From contig NZ_AP026866.1 in the NCBI RefSeq assembly GCF_042849255.1, positions 2,480,001 through 2,544,000 of the forward strand: 64,000 bases of DNA. The letters are read 5' to 3'. The notes beneath the pieces were generated by a model, which was given only the letters and a program-made list of their open reading frames with translations, was not told the origin of the DNA and ran no database searches. A program made the translations under genes and the position numbers. Shown here piece by piece: positions 9,061 to 18,074 of the stretch (positions are counted from its first letter, which is position 1; each line of letters begins with the position of its first letter). This stretch comes from Oceaniferula spumae. Lineage in GTDB: Bacteria; Verrucomicrobiota; Verrucomicrobiia; Verrucomicrobiales; Akkermansiaceae.

Positions 9061-10152
9061 TTAGATGGATGTGAGCGTATCTCCCTCATTCCAAACCATC
9101 TTCACATACGTGTGTGCTCGTTGTGGGAATCCTCTCCTGACCCAGCTTTTGAAATCCTGGAGAGATTTCGCATAGGGGTATTCGAGATAAGTGGGTCGCG
9201 GATCGTGCCAGTCCAAGATGTCATCGCTTTGCATGCATATCAGAGAGAGATCTTTTCCAAGTTTGATATTATTCCGAGCGCAGAAAACGTAGAGCGACAG
9301 CACGGTAAACGAGTTGGAGGCAACAACGCATGTAGGCCTGCGCAGCATAAACTCCTTTTCCCAGTTTCTTTGCCACGAGTCTGGAGAGAAATCCTGGAAC
9401 ACCGGAACCGAAGCCTCACAAGCCGCCCTCGATAATCGGTCCTGGTATATTTCATACAAGGTGGCTTGCACGGATTTCTGGAATCCTCGCTTTCCGTAAT
9501 CAAAGGGAATCAACAAGTGCTTGTGCCCCATACCCCGCAATCGTTGTAGTAAATCTCGGAGAGTGAGATCCCAACTTTGAGAGGAACCTGGAAAAACCCT
9601 ATTCTTAAACTCCGCATACCCAAGCTCCCCTCCCAAATAATAGCATGGCAGACCCAGCTCGATCACGGCCTTGATCCATGGTGCGGGCGGTCCATAGAAT
9701 AGTAAATGGGTAGCGGAATGTTGATGAACCCACTGGCTCAGAAGTTTGGCAGGATGCTGGTATCGCGCAAGATCACCTGACACCCTATCGACATCGGCCG
9801 ATGATTTTCCGCGATGCAGCCAGAAAACGGAGATGTCATTAAGCAATTTCTCGTCAAACTTGTCCAAGGGAAAGGTTGCGTCCGTGATAATCAGCAAACG
9901 CATCTTCTCGACGGATGACCGTGCCTTCCTAGAGATTTTGCGATTTTTACCCTGCTCGGGCGGCCCGATGACACCCTGTTGTTCAAGCAATTGGATCGCC
10001 CGTTTACTGGTTCCCTCGCTCACTTGATAGTGGGCGCTCAGGGTTCTGTATCCAGGCAGGGTATCGGTCCACACCCCTTCATGGATATCTTTCTCCAAGC
10101 GCTCTGCCAGCTGAACAGGCAATGATTTACGACCGAGGGACTGACCTGACAT
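9061..10152 (-). CDS. GntR-type winged-helix / LacI-like sensor transcription regulator (paralog 1)
   Basis: The 363-residue cytoplasmic regulator starts at 10152 (MSGQSLGRKSL), which matches the starts of its three paralogs; a start at 10179 adds nine residues. An N-terminal winged helix (residues about 8-75, with LPGYRTLSAHYQVSEGTSKRA as wing/recognition region) is followed by a periplasmic-binding-like domain as in LacI/XylR. Shared landmarks are the GHKHLLIP strand, RRPTCVVASNSFTVLSLYVFC and the end motif YPYAKSLQDFKSWVRRG. It is divergent from the PEP-CTERM gene at 10334, its likeliest target. Ligand unknown, probably a sugar. Confidence 0.82.
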   Translation of the reverse strand: MSGQSLGRKSLPVQLAERLEKDIHEGVWTDTLPGYRTLSAHYQVSEGTSKRAIQLLEQQGVIGPPEQGKNRKISRKARSSVEKMRLLIITDATFPLDKFDEKLLNDISVFWLHRGKSSADVDRVSGDLARYQHPAKLLSQWVHQHSATHLLFYGPPAPWIKAVIELGLPCYYLGGELGYAEFKNRVFPGSSQSWDLTLRDLLQRLRGMGHKHLLIPFDYGKRGFQKSVQATLYEIYQDRLSRAACEASVPVFQDFSPDSWQRNWEKEFMLRRPTCVVASNSFTVLSLYVFCARNNIKLGKDLSLICMQSDDILDWHDPRPTYLEYPYAKSLQDFKSWVRRGFPQRAHTYVKMVWNEGDTLTSI

Positions 10153-10192
10153 GGGGTAATTGTATGTGAAAAGCGGCAACGGTCAAAGCACG

Positions 10193-10215
10193 ACTGAGAT
10201 CTTTTTTGACTCAGT
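10193..10215. promoter_or_regulatory. Inverted repeat in the regulator/PEP-CTERM divergent gap
   Basis: ACTGAG (10193-10198) and CTCAGT (10210-10215) form a perfect 6-bp inverted repeat around an AT-rich 11-nt centre, between the divergent regulator and the PEP-CTERM gene. An operator is plausible; this is position-based inference. Confidence 0.35.
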
Positions 10216-10333
10216 GGAAAGCTTCTCTATGAAATTGTTGCAGGAGTCGAAGTCAGACAAGTTGCCCTCGGTGAAGGGGAGTTTCTTCCGCTGTCTCACG
10301 CCGCAACCAAACGCTAAAAACACATCCCATCCT

Positions 10334-11146
10334 ATGAAACATACCACAATAAGCGCTGTACTAGGCGCAATCCTCTACACAGGTTCTGCGAGTGCTGCTA
10401 CTCTGAGTTTTGACGGTACCACAGACCAAGACATCGTTGACGCATCCAATTGGACCACAGATGCCCTACCCACAACTGGCACTCATACGGGTGTAGTTGG
10501 AACCGGGCAGAATGTTACCTTTACTAACAGATCTTTATATGACGACGGAAGCACGGGGCTCGGAATGACCATCACCTTTGAAGGCACGTCCACCTTGAAG
10601 AACGGTCAAAACGCTGCAGTTCGCCTAGGCAGCGCCGTCTATACCTTCAATGATTCATCCTCATTTTCAAACTTTGGAGCCAACAGCTCCGCTGATAACT
10701 TGATCATCGGCTACAACGGCGAGGGTGCTACCATCAATTGGAACACGGTGGGCGCTCTTGTTGGAATCTCAAACTTTGAATTAGGCCAAGACGGCACCAG
10801 TTTCTTCAATCAAAACGGTGGCTCGGTCAGCGTCGAAAACAACTTTGATCTCACCGACGGCGTTTACACGCTATCCGCTGGGGATCTTTCTATTCCGGGT
10901 CTTGTAATCGCTGTAAATGGCGCACTGGATTTCACAACAAACAGCACCGGCCTCGTCACATCCTCGAGCACGGTTGATTTTGCCTCACTGATCAATAGTG
11001 GCCAGATTACAATCAATGGATCTTCTGCCACAGTGGCTGACTTTACGATCACAGATACCACTCTAGCTCTTGCCGTTCCCGAACCATCTTCCACCGCTCT
11101 TCTCGGTCTCGGTGGACTCGCACTGGTCCTGCGCCGCCGCAAGTAG
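10334..11146 (+). CDS. PEP-CTERM sorting domain protein
   Basis: The 270-residue secreted protein has a signal peptide from the ATG at 10334 (MKHTTISAVLGAILYTGSASA); upstream in-frame codons reach into the divergent promoter region. The body is rich in Ser/Thr/Asn/Gly with short repeated strands (GTSTLKNGQ, NLIIGYNGEGATINW), resembling beta-helix passenger strands. The end is VPEPSSTALLGLGGLAL plus a basic tail, the PEP-CTERM signal for exosortase processing. The function of the body is unknown; surface or matrix roles are typical. Regulator paralog 1 is divergent from it, and a good terminator follows the stop. Confidence 0.88.
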   Translation: MKHTTISAVLGAILYTGSASAATLSFDGTTDQDIVDASNWTTDALPTTGTHTGVVGTGQNVTFTNRSLYDDGSTGLGMTITFEGTSTLKNGQNAAVRLGSAVYTFNDSSSFSNFGANSSADNLIIGYNGEGATINWNTVGALVGISNFELGQDGTSFFNQNGGSVSVENNFDLTDGVYTLSAGDLSIPGLVIAVNGALDFTTNSTGLVTSSSTVDFASLINSGQITINGSSATVADFTITDTTLALAVPEPSSTALLGLGGLALVLRRRK

Positions 11147-11171
11147 ATCTTAACAACAACGCGCGTAACAT

Positions 11172-11204
11172 AGCCCGGTGGAAGCAATTCCGCCGGGCTT
11201 TTTG
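11172..11204 (+). terminator. Terminator after PEP-CTERM gene at 10334
   Basis: AGCCCGG-T-GGAA (11172-11183) pairs with TTCC-G-CCGGGCT (11188-11199) around a 4-nt loop with one T-G wobble, followed by a T run. Confidence 0.85.
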
Positions 11205-11234
11205 GTTTTCTCAGATCGCTGTGAAACGACAGCC

Positions 11235-11269
11235 AAAAAAAGCACCGGCCAAATGAATCGGCCAGTGCT
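11235..11269 (-). terminator. Terminator after PEP-CTERM gene at 11302 (minus strand)
   Basis: AGCACCGGCC (11241-11250) and GGCCAGTGCT (11260-11269) form a 10-bp stem with one mismatch; the A run at 11235-11240 gives the U tract on the minus strand. Stem and loop closely match the terminator at 55947-55984 (same AAATGAAT loop). Confidence 0.82.
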
Positions 11270-11301
11270 TGTTTGTAAATCGTCTTGAAGCTACCTCCGC
11301 A

Positions 11302-12030
11302 TTATCGGCGACGGCGGATGATCATGCCGAGTCCGGCGAGACCCAGAAGAGCGGTGGTGGATGGCTCAGGAATCGACTCTGTAGCGAAGCGCACTTCGCC
11401 GAGACCGTAGAGACTACCATCACCGGCAAAGACCGTGGTGTCAGCATGGTTTTCCGTGATTCTCAATGCTACGTAACGTGCAGTGAGTTCGGAAAACTGG
11501 AATGTCTGAGCGGCCAAGCCATCCGCATCCGGACCGTCTTCATAAGGCATTGAACCGTTTAAACCTATAGCCTCTGTGCCAAAGTCAAAGGTGTTGCCTT
11601 GCGCCTCAGTGTGGAAGATCATCTCAAAGCTCTTGGTTTGGTTACCCCGAGAAGCGGCACCTCCACCGTTGTTCCCATAGTTCCAGACCAGGGCTGTACC
11701 GAAGTTCTGATCCGATCCAAGGTCGAATACAAAAACGGGCAAGCCATTTGACGTGAGTGCATACCATGACTCGAAATGACCGTTTCCAGCCAAGTAGTGT
11801 GTCGTTGCCTGAGCATCTGCGAGTGAGGTGCCAGTGGGGAGAGTTGTAGCGCTCCCACTAAGTGTGAGGTTATCTGGTGCATTGCCAGCGTTGTCACCGA
11901 TGAGATAAGCAAGGCTGGAGCTTGCACCTGCGGCAGGGCCGCTAACGCTAACAGGAGCAATAACAGTAGCTGATGCGGCAGCCATTCCCATAAGTGAGAA
12001 TGTCGATGTGAATAGATAGGTTTTATTCAT
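11302..12030 (-). CDS. PEP-CTERM protein with discoidin-like (F5/8 type C-like) body
   Basis: This is a 242-residue secreted protein with signal peptide MNKTYLFTSTFSLMGMAAASA. The body contains VFVFDLGSDQNFGTALVWNY and a later FQFSELTARYVALRITEN strand. This pattern (FDLG at the start, then RYVALRIT) is that of F5/8 type C-like carbohydrate-binding domains. The end is IPEPSTTALLGLAGLGM plus four arginines, the PEP-CTERM anchor. Glycan binding at the cell surface is plausible. It converges on the PEP-CTERM gene at 10334 and is divergent from the transporter gene. Confidence 0.86.
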   Translation of the reverse strand: MNKTYLFTSTFSLMGMAAASATVIAPVSVSGPAAGASSSLAYLIGDNAGNAPDNLTLSGSATTLPTGTSLADAQATTHYLAGNGHFESWYALTSNGLPVFVFDLGSDQNFGTALVWNYGNNGGGAASRGNQTKSFEMIFHTEAQGNTFDFGTEAIGLNGSMPYEDGPDADGLAAQTFQFSELTARYVALRITENHADTTVFAGDGSLYGLGEVRFATESIPEPSTTALLGLAGLGMIIRRRR

Positions 12031-12115
12031 GGGATTGTAAGTTCTTTGTCTAAGTTATTCATGCGCGTTTACTGGTGTCGCAAGCACAACAAGCTGCGTC
12101 GCAGTATAGCTCAAT

Positions 12116-12138
12116 GGTGTATTCTAAACGAATACACC
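12116..12138. promoter_or_regulatory. Perfect 9-bp inverted repeat, candidate operator
   Basis: GGTGTATTC (12116-12124) and GAATACACC (12130-12138) flank TAAAC in the gap between a minus-strand PEP-CTERM gene and the plus-strand transporter operon. The 23-bp symmetry and divergent placement suit a dimeric regulator's operator. The loop is short and only a weak TTATAT follows, so a terminator is less likely. Confidence 0.5.
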
Positions 12139-12308
12139 TTATATCAGTAATTGAACGCAGGTATACAAGTGGAAAAACGAGCTGCTGCTCATTTTCATTA
12201 GAAATCGTCCACTATTGAACACCGACCATCCGGGAAATGCAGACTCAGAACAGACGTATTGCCAAATTTTCTATTCCTGATTTAATCCGCGAATTACATC
12301 ACCAACCC

Positions 12309-13739
12309 ATGAGCACCACGAATAATTCCAACTGCCTCCGCCTTTCCATTATGATGTTCCTCCAGTTTTTTGCTTGGGGATCATGGTTTGCCACTCTTGC
12401 CCTGGCCATGGGTAGTAATGGTCTAGGCGACTCCATTGGCGGCGCCTACGAAAGCGCTCCCCTCGCAGCGATCTTCGCGCCTCTTTTCCTCGGACTGATC
12501 GCCGACCGCTTGTTTCCTTCTGAAAAAGTCATGGGTGTGCTGATGCTCATCGGTGGCGGCATTATGTGTGCCATCGCAATGATCGCGCCTGAGGGAGCTG
12601 AAAAAGGCCCGCTGATCGTGAAGCTGATGATCGCCTACATGCTCTGCTACATGCCTACACTCGGGCTTGGAAACACGATCACCTTCACCCACCTGCCACA
12701 GGAGCAGTTTCCCAAGGCACGCGTCTGGGGAACGATTGGCTGGATCGTGGCAGGTCTCGCACTGGGAATGGCAGGCTGGTCTGCTTCGTTGAACATTTTC
12801 TGGCTCGGAGCCATCTCCAGCCTGGCGCTCGGAGTCTATAGCTTCACCCTGCCCAGCACACCTCCACCAGCCAAGGGCACTCCGATTGATATCGGATCTC
12901 TGCTGATGTTAGATGCCTTCAAACTTCTGAAAAAACCGTCGTTCTTGGTGTTTGCGATCTGCTCGACCTTGATCTGCATCCCACTCGCTTACTACTACGG
13001 TCAGACCTCAGCCTACCTTGGCGCCACTGGGTTCCACGAGGCCGGTTCCGCGATGACCCTCGGCCAGATGTCCGAAATTATTTTCATGATCCTGATTCCG
13101 TTTTTCTTCCGCAAGTTAGGGGTGAAAATGATGCTGCTCATTGGCATGGGCTGCTGGGTGGCTCGCTATGCTCTGTTTGCCTTTGGCGCTCCCGATCAGA
13201 TTACCTGGATGCTGCTGCTAGGTGTCGCGCTGCACGGTATTTGCTATGACTTCTTCTTCGTCACCGGATTTATCTATACCGATAAAAAAGCACCCGCCGA
13301 AGTCCGTGGCCAGGCACAGTCGCTACTCGTTTTCCTAACACAAGGTCTGGGGATGTTCTTCGGCTTCCGCATGGCTTTCGGTGGCAACTGGCCATTTACC
13401 GACAAAGCTCTGCCTAACACCTATGGCGAATACGGCGCAGCCCCCGCCGGCCACGGACCACTGATGGAGAACATCAAGACCGCAGCGGGCGAAAAAGCCA
13501 CACCGAGTTTCATCGACAGCATGCTAGGAATGTTCGGCAAAGGTTACCCAGAAGGGGTCGACAGCGATCTGGTTGCCACCGCGATGGAGGGATGGAAAAA
13601 CTACTGGATGTTCCCAGCTGGCATGGCCGCCGTGATCTTCGTCGTCTTTGCCCTGTTCTTCTGGGATAAAGTGGATACCGACACCGATTTGGAAGAAGTC
13701 GCCAAAGCCGCATCTCCGGACGAAGAGTCCGCGATGTAA
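12309..13739 (+). CDS. MFS transporter, nucleoside:H+ symporter (NupG)-like family
   Basis: The 476-residue inner-membrane protein has about 12 hydrophobic segments. The start at 12309 (MSTTNNSNCLRLSIMMF) gives a short cytoplasmic N terminus; the open frame to 12237 adds 24 polar residues. The first helix FLQFFAWGSWFATLAL and the PKARVWGTIGWI loop between helices 4 and 5 are typical of the NupG/XapB family in planctomycetes and verrucomicrobia. There these proteins often sit beside Gfo/Idh/MocA genes and may carry sugars rather than nucleosides. The loop at residues 395-440 is long. It probably starts an operon with the genes at 13788, 15172 and 15910. Confidence 0.85.
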   Translation: MSTTNNSNCLRLSIMMFLQFFAWGSWFATLALAMGSNGLGDSIGGAYESAPLAAIFAPLFLGLIADRLFPSEKVMGVLMLIGGGIMCAIAMIAPEGAEKGPLIVKLMIAYMLCYMPTLGLGNTITFTHLPQEQFPKARVWGTIGWIVAGLALGMAGWSASLNIFWLGAISSLALGVYSFTLPSTPPPAKGTPIDIGSLLMLDAFKLLKKPSFLVFAICSTLICIPLAYYYGQTSAYLGATGFHEAGSAMTLGQMSEIIFMILIPFFFRKLGVKMMLLIGMGCWVARYALFAFGAPDQITWMLLLGVALHGICYDFFFVTGFIYTDKKAPAEVRGQAQSLLVFLTQGLGMFFGFRMAFGGNWPFTDKALPNTYGEYGAAPAGHGPLMENIKTAAGEKATPSFIDSMLGMFGKGYPEGVDSDLVATAMEGWKNYWMFPAGMAAVIFVVFALFFWDKVDTDTDLEEVAKAASPDEESAM

Positions 13740-13787
13740 TTCTCTATTTGATCGAAATAACGTTAAACCAATTTGCGTATCTATCCC

Positions 13788-15077
13788 ATGTCCAAAGAAT
13801 CATCTTTACCCCTATCGCACACCCGCCGCTCCACTCTGAAGGGTCTTGCGGCGTTGGCCACCGTGCAGATTGTGCCAAGTTACATCGCACTCGGCGGCCC
13901 CAAAGCCCCCAGTAATCAGCTGACCAAAGGCATCATCGGCTGCGGCGGCATCAGTGCCTCCCACCTAGGCATGCCAGGAAAATTGCTGGCTCTGTGTGAT
14001 GTGGATAGCAATCACCTCGCACGCCGTATGGGCGATGCCAAGAAGCGTAAGGAAAATGATGTCACCGGCTACGCGGATTTCCGTGAGCTGATCGCCCGCA
14101 AGGACATCGATATTGTCCACGTGGCCACCCCACCTCATTGGCACGCGCTGATGTCCATCGCTGCCGCCAAAGCAGGCAAGGACGTTTGGTGTGAAAAGCC
14201 CATGTCGCGCACCATCGGCGAAGGTATTGCCATGGTCAAAGCCGTCGAGGATCAAAAGCGCATGTTCCGTCTCAACACCTGGTTCCGTTTCCGTGGAAAT
14301 TACTACGGCCTCGGCCGCCCTGCATCCGAGGCGTGGAAAGTGGTTCATCATAAACTGCTGGGAGACGGCCCTTATACCTTCAATCTTGGCACCGGCTTCG
14401 TCGGTAACTGGAAGCTGAAACAATGGTCCGGCCGCACCGACCTGAAAGAGCAACCCGTCCCCAAACACCTCGACTACAATTTCTGGCTCGGACCAGCACC
14501 GTTGAAACCCTACCATCCACACCGCGTTCACGGATCATTCCGTGGATACTGGGATTACGATGGCGGCGGCCTCGGCGACATGGGCCAGCACTATCTGGAC
14601 CCCTGCCAGTTTGTTCTCGGTAAAGACGGCGAGAGCCCCGTGCACGTCGAAGTCGATACCCAGAAGCAGGACATCGACGCCGTGCTTCCATGGCGACGCA
14701 TTGAACTGACCTATGCCGACGGAACCAAAATTATTCTCGATGCATCCAACAAACCCAAGGACCCCATCATTTCCGGGCCCAAAGGTAGCATTTATCGTGG
14801 ATTTAAATCGGATGTTCCGGACCTCGATAAGAAGCTCAAGGAACTGGCCGGACCACCACCGATGATCACTGATTTCCATCAGTCCGTTCGCGAACGCAAA
14901 CCCTTCGCTCTCAACCAGCGCAACGGATTCCGCTCATGCACGATCATTAACATCGCCAAGGTAGCCCTGCGTATGAACAAACCTCTGCGCTTCGACTCCA
15001 AGAAGCTCGAGTTCATCGATGATGCCGAGGCTAATAAATACATCAACCAGCCGATGCGCGGACCTTGGACGCTCTAG
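13788..15077 (+). CDS. Tat-exported Gfo/Idh/MocA family oxidoreductase
   Basis: This is a 429-residue protein with a twin-arginine signal (TRRSTLKGL at 12-20). The start at 13788 is preferred over 13773 because it leaves the usual short n-region. The Rossmann glycine motif is GIIGCGG at 48-54, with CDVD at 70-73 as the end of strand 2, and EKP is at 136-138. GGGLGDMGQHYLDP contains the usual catalytic-site His/Asp of the C-terminal domain. It is probably a periplasmic sugar or 3-keto-glycoside oxidoreductase. The gap to the upstream transporter is 48 bp. Confidence 0.9.
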   Translation: MSKESSLPLSHTRRSTLKGLAALATVQIVPSYIALGGPKAPSNQLTKGIIGCGGISASHLGMPGKLLALCDVDSNHLARRMGDAKKRKENDVTGYADFRELIARKDIDIVHVATPPHWHALMSIAAAKAGKDVWCEKPMSRTIGEGIAMVKAVEDQKRMFRLNTWFRFRGNYYGLGRPASEAWKVVHHKLLGDGPYTFNLGTGFVGNWKLKQWSGRTDLKEQPVPKHLDYNFWLGPAPLKPYHPHRVHGSFRGYWDYDGGGLGDMGQHYLDPCQFVLGKDGESPVHVEVDTQKQDIDAVLPWRRIELTYADGTKIILDASNKPKDPIISGPKGSIYRGFKSDVPDLDKKLKELAGPPPMITDFHQSVRERKPFALNQRNGFRSCTIINIAKVALRMNKPLRFDSKKLEFIDDAEANKYINQPMRGPWTL

Positions 15078-15171
15078 ACGATTCACTGCAAACGGCGGCT
15101 TTACATCGACGCCCAATCGTTGAAGCTACCGTCAGGCCATCTTGATGACCTGCCACGTTGCCCATCGTCCC

Positions 15172-15873
15172 ATGAACTCAAAGACAGCCCTCCGATCATG
15201 CTTGCCAGTGCTTGCTGTCGTAGGGCTGTTCTCCAGCAGCAAGCTCCAGGCCGATCCAATCCAAGCGTCGTGCCGGACCACATGCCTCGGTAAGTGGAAC
15301 GGCCCTGAGCTTTTTATCAAACATGGCTCCGACTATCAGAAAATTTCTCTTTTAGACCTGGGATTATCACAGCCCTATCTCATCCCATCCGACAATCAGG
15401 TATCGATCTATCAGGAAAACGCCGACGCAGGCGCGGCCGATCCCTACACATTGATCAGGGAAGTTTTCCTCCCCAAGGAGATGACCGATGCAATACTGGT
15501 GTTCATTCCGGGAGAAAAGGGAGCCAAGTTCGAATTGAAGGTTTTGGATTTCAATATTAAAACCTATCCGGGAGGGGCGGCAAGATTCGTCAACCTCTGT
15601 GCTGAATCGGTCGAAGTCACTTTGGGCGATCAGCACAAGGTGTTAGCTCCCGATGAAATGGGCTTGTTAGGCGAAGAAGTCACTGACAAAACCACCTCAG
15701 CCATGGCTGCAAGTTTCCTCTCGAAAGAAGATGATGACCTCCAGCCCGGCCTGATCAAAACAGTCCTCCTTAGAACACCTACCAAACGACAAACCTTTTT
15801 CCTAAGCTCCCTAAAAAAACCTGATGGCCCGCCCACGCTTACGTTCAGGGTCTTGGTTGATTTCAAACGCTAA
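15172..15873 (+). CDS. Exported protein of unknown function
   Basis: I do not recognise the family. The 233-residue protein starts at 15172 (MNSKTALRSCLPVLAVVGLF), giving a signal peptide ending near KLQADP; ten upstream codons are open. The rest is soluble and beta-rich. Its centre (VLDF, then ARFVNLCAESVEVTLGD) resembles in layout the middle of the exported protein at 24565 (VFTF, then SLFFFNATPFPIELDVPL): a strand, a short gap, then an aromatic-Asn strand. That is a weak hint of a shared fold. It lies between two Gfo/Idh/MocA genes, with gaps of 94 and 36 bp, so co-transcription is likely. Confidence 0.7.
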   Translation: MNSKTALRSCLPVLAVVGLFSSSKLQADPIQASCRTTCLGKWNGPELFIKHGSDYQKISLLDLGLSQPYLIPSDNQVSIYQENADAGAADPYTLIREVFLPKEMTDAILVFIPGEKGAKFELKVLDFNIKTYPGGAARFVNLCAESVEVTLGDQHKVLAPDEMGLLGEEVTDKTTSAMAASFLSKEDDDLQPGLIKTVLLRTPTKRQTFFLSSLKKPDGPPTLTFRVLVDFKR

Positions 15874-15909
15874 TAACTACTTCTTAATTCACCACCAATA
15901 CTTGATACC

Positions 15910-16977
15910 ATGACTAAAATTCTCTGCGCCGGAGCAGGCCATATGGGCCGCTCACATGCTCTCGCCTATCACAATATCCCCGAGTTCGAAATCGTCGGCA
16001 TCTGCACTCGATCCGCCGGATCACGCGAAAAACTCAACGAGGAACTCGGCGGTGGCTACGCGCTTTTCGACGATTACTACAAGGCGCTCGAAGAAACCAA
16101 GCCTGACGCTGTCTCCATTTCAACCTATCCTGACACCCACGCGCCATATGCCATCGCTGCCATCGAAGCTGGCTGTGATGTATTTATCGAAAAACCACTC
16201 GCGGAAACCGTCGAGGAAGCGCAGAGCATCGTGGATGCGGCTAAAAAACATGGTCGCAAACTTGTCATCGGTTACATCCTCCGCCACCACCCGAGCTGGC
16301 AGAAATTTATCGAGATGTCCCATGACCTCGGCAAGCCGCTGGTCATGCGCATGAACCTGAACCAGCAATCATTCGGCGATAACTGGGAAACGCATAAAAA
16401 CCTCATGTCCTCGATTTCACCGATTGTTGACTGCGGCGTGCACTACGTCGATGTCATGTGCCAGATGACCCGCTCCAAGCCTATTCGAGTCGCTGGCCTT
16501 GGAGCCCGTTTGTCCGATGAACTCCCGGAAGGAAAAATCAATTACGGCCACCTACAAGTCACCTTCGAAGACGGTTCCGTAGGCTGGTACGAAGCCGGCT
16601 GGGGTCCCATGATGAGCGAAACCGCCTTCTTCGTGAAGGACGTCGTCGGCCCCAAAGGCTGTGTCACCATCGAGGCCAAAGAAGCCGCCGGCGAAGGTGC
16701 TTCGGCCGACGTCGATGCCCACACCAAGACCAACACCCTGCGCCGCCACTTCTCCGAGCTCGATGAAAACAACCAGTTTGTCAAAAAAGACGAGTGGACC
16801 GAAACCGGCGATGAGCCGGACCACGATGAACTCTGCCACCGCGAGCAGGCGTTTTTCCTCGATGCCATCCAAAACGACGTCGACCTAACAGACCACATGG
16901 ACGATGCCATCAACTCCATGAAAATCGTCGCCGCCGCGGATAAATCATTCCGCACCGGAGAGATCGTGCAGCTCTAA
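15910..16977 (+). CDS. Cytoplasmic Gfo/Idh/MocA family oxidoreductase
   Basis: The 355-residue protein has no signal peptide, unlike the other two Gfo/Idh/MocA proteins here. The dinucleotide motif GAGHMG is at 8-13 right after the first strand, EKP is at 94-96 (VFIEKPLAE), and VDCGVHYVD carries the typical C-terminal catalytic His/Asp. It would oxidise or reduce an imported sugar derivative. Being downstream of a transporter and an exported homolog, it may act on the imported product. Acidic residues are common in the C-terminal third. Substrate unknown. Confidence 0.88.
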   Translation: MTKILCAGAGHMGRSHALAYHNIPEFEIVGICTRSAGSREKLNEELGGGYALFDDYYKALEETKPDAVSISTYPDTHAPYAIAAIEAGCDVFIEKPLAETVEEAQSIVDAAKKHGRKLVIGYILRHHPSWQKFIEMSHDLGKPLVMRMNLNQQSFGDNWETHKNLMSSISPIVDCGVHYVDVMCQMTRSKPIRVAGLGARLSDELPEGKINYGHLQVTFEDGSVGWYEAGWGPMMSETAFFVKDVVGPKGCVTIEAKEAAGEGASADVDAHTKTNTLRRHFSELDENNQFVKKDEWTETGDEPDHDELCHREQAFFLDAIQNDVDLTDHMDDAINSMKIVAAADKSFRTGEIVQL

Positions 16978-16991
16978 GTCACTCGATCAAG

Positions 16992-18074
16992 TCACCCCAG
17001 CCTTGCAACGCTATCACCGTCTAACAACTCAAGCTTCAGATACTTCCGCCCGATCGGTTGCATGCCTCTGGCCATCCAGTCTTTGAAGTTTGCAATGCAT
17101 TGTTGCACAGGGAATCGCATCATCACCGGCTTCGGCCGTACCCATTCAAAGCGCTGGTCAAAAGCAAAAGATATCACCGACAAGTCCTGAGGAATGCGGA
17201 TTCCGTTCACCGCACAATATCCATACAAGGATAACAGATGCGTGTCCTCAAACACCACCACCGCGGTCGGGCGCAGGCTTGCGAACGACTTCTTCCAATA
17301 GTCGTTCCATACCTCCGGCACGCTCTCGGTGAATTCCGGGCAGTAGTCCTCCCACTTTCCCTCTTTCGGCTGTTCGGCTACACCCATGCGCAATCCACCT
17401 AACACCGCCTTGCGAACACTTGCCATACTTCCCTCCAGGGGGAGCAGGATTCGATGGTGGCCCAGTTTCGAGAGCAACTCCACAACACGCGCGATCTCCT
17501 TGTCCAAGGCATAGGCCGTTAGACTGACCGACACATCACTAGGGAAATCTCCACCCAGCTGGTAGCACGGCAAGCGAAGCGCAGCCTCCCTACCCCATCC
17601 GCTGCCCGGCATGTGCAAGACCAAGGCATCAGCCGCGTGCCGCTCAATCAATTTTTTCAGTGCCAGCCCCGGCTTACGCGCACGGCCGTAATCCACACGT
17701 GCCCACATCGCCTGGCCACCCTCGCGTTCCCAAATTTCCTGCATCTCACGCATCATCATCACATCACAGTAACTCAAGGGAACGTGCGCCTGGTGTAAGA
17801 ATAACAGTCGCTGCCCCCTTCGCGCTTCCACGTTTTTTCCCCCCAGCGCAGACTTGCAGATCACTCGGCGCTTACCCGTCACTGCCGGTTCTAACAATCC
17901 ACGCTGTTCCAGCAAATCCAGCGCCCTCGCACAGGTCTTCACATTGACGCCAAACCGATCCGCCAAAGGCCTCTTCCCAGGCAGCTTCCCGTCCCATGTC
18001 TGCACCCTGATCGCATGCTCTATCCTCTCCGCCAGCTGAACCACCAGCGATTTACGTTCTATGCTTTCTCCCAT
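16992..18074 (-). CDS. GntR-type winged-helix / LacI-like sensor regulator (paralog 2)
   Basis: The 360-residue regulator begins MGESIERKSLVVQLAERIE. The winged helix (about 8-75, with KLPGKRPLADRFGVNVKT and ALDLLEQRG) is followed by a periplasmic-binding-like domain with GHHRILLPLEG, RPTAVVVFEDTHLLSLYGYC and a final MMRFPVQQCIANFKDWMARG. It is clearly paralogous to the regulators at 9061, 30531 and 37492. It is divergent from the five-gene sulfatase run beginning at 18388, making that operon the likeliest target. Confidence 0.83.
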   Translation of the reverse strand: MGESIERKSLVVQLAERIEHAIRVQTWDGKLPGKRPLADRFGVNVKTCARALDLLEQRGLLEPAVTGKRRVICKSALGGKNVEARRGQRLLFLHQAHVPLSYCDVMMMREMQEIWEREGGQAMWARVDYGRARKPGLALKKLIERHAADALVLHMPGSGWGREAALRLPCYQLGGDFPSDVSVSLTAYALDKEIARVVELLSKLGHHRILLPLEGSMASVRKAVLGGLRMGVAEQPKEGKWEDYCPEFTESVPEVWNDYWKKSFASLRPTAVVVFEDTHLLSLYGYCAVNGIRIPQDLSVISFAFDQRFEWVRPKPVMMRFPVQQCIANFKDWMARGMQPIGRKYLKLELLDGDSVARLG

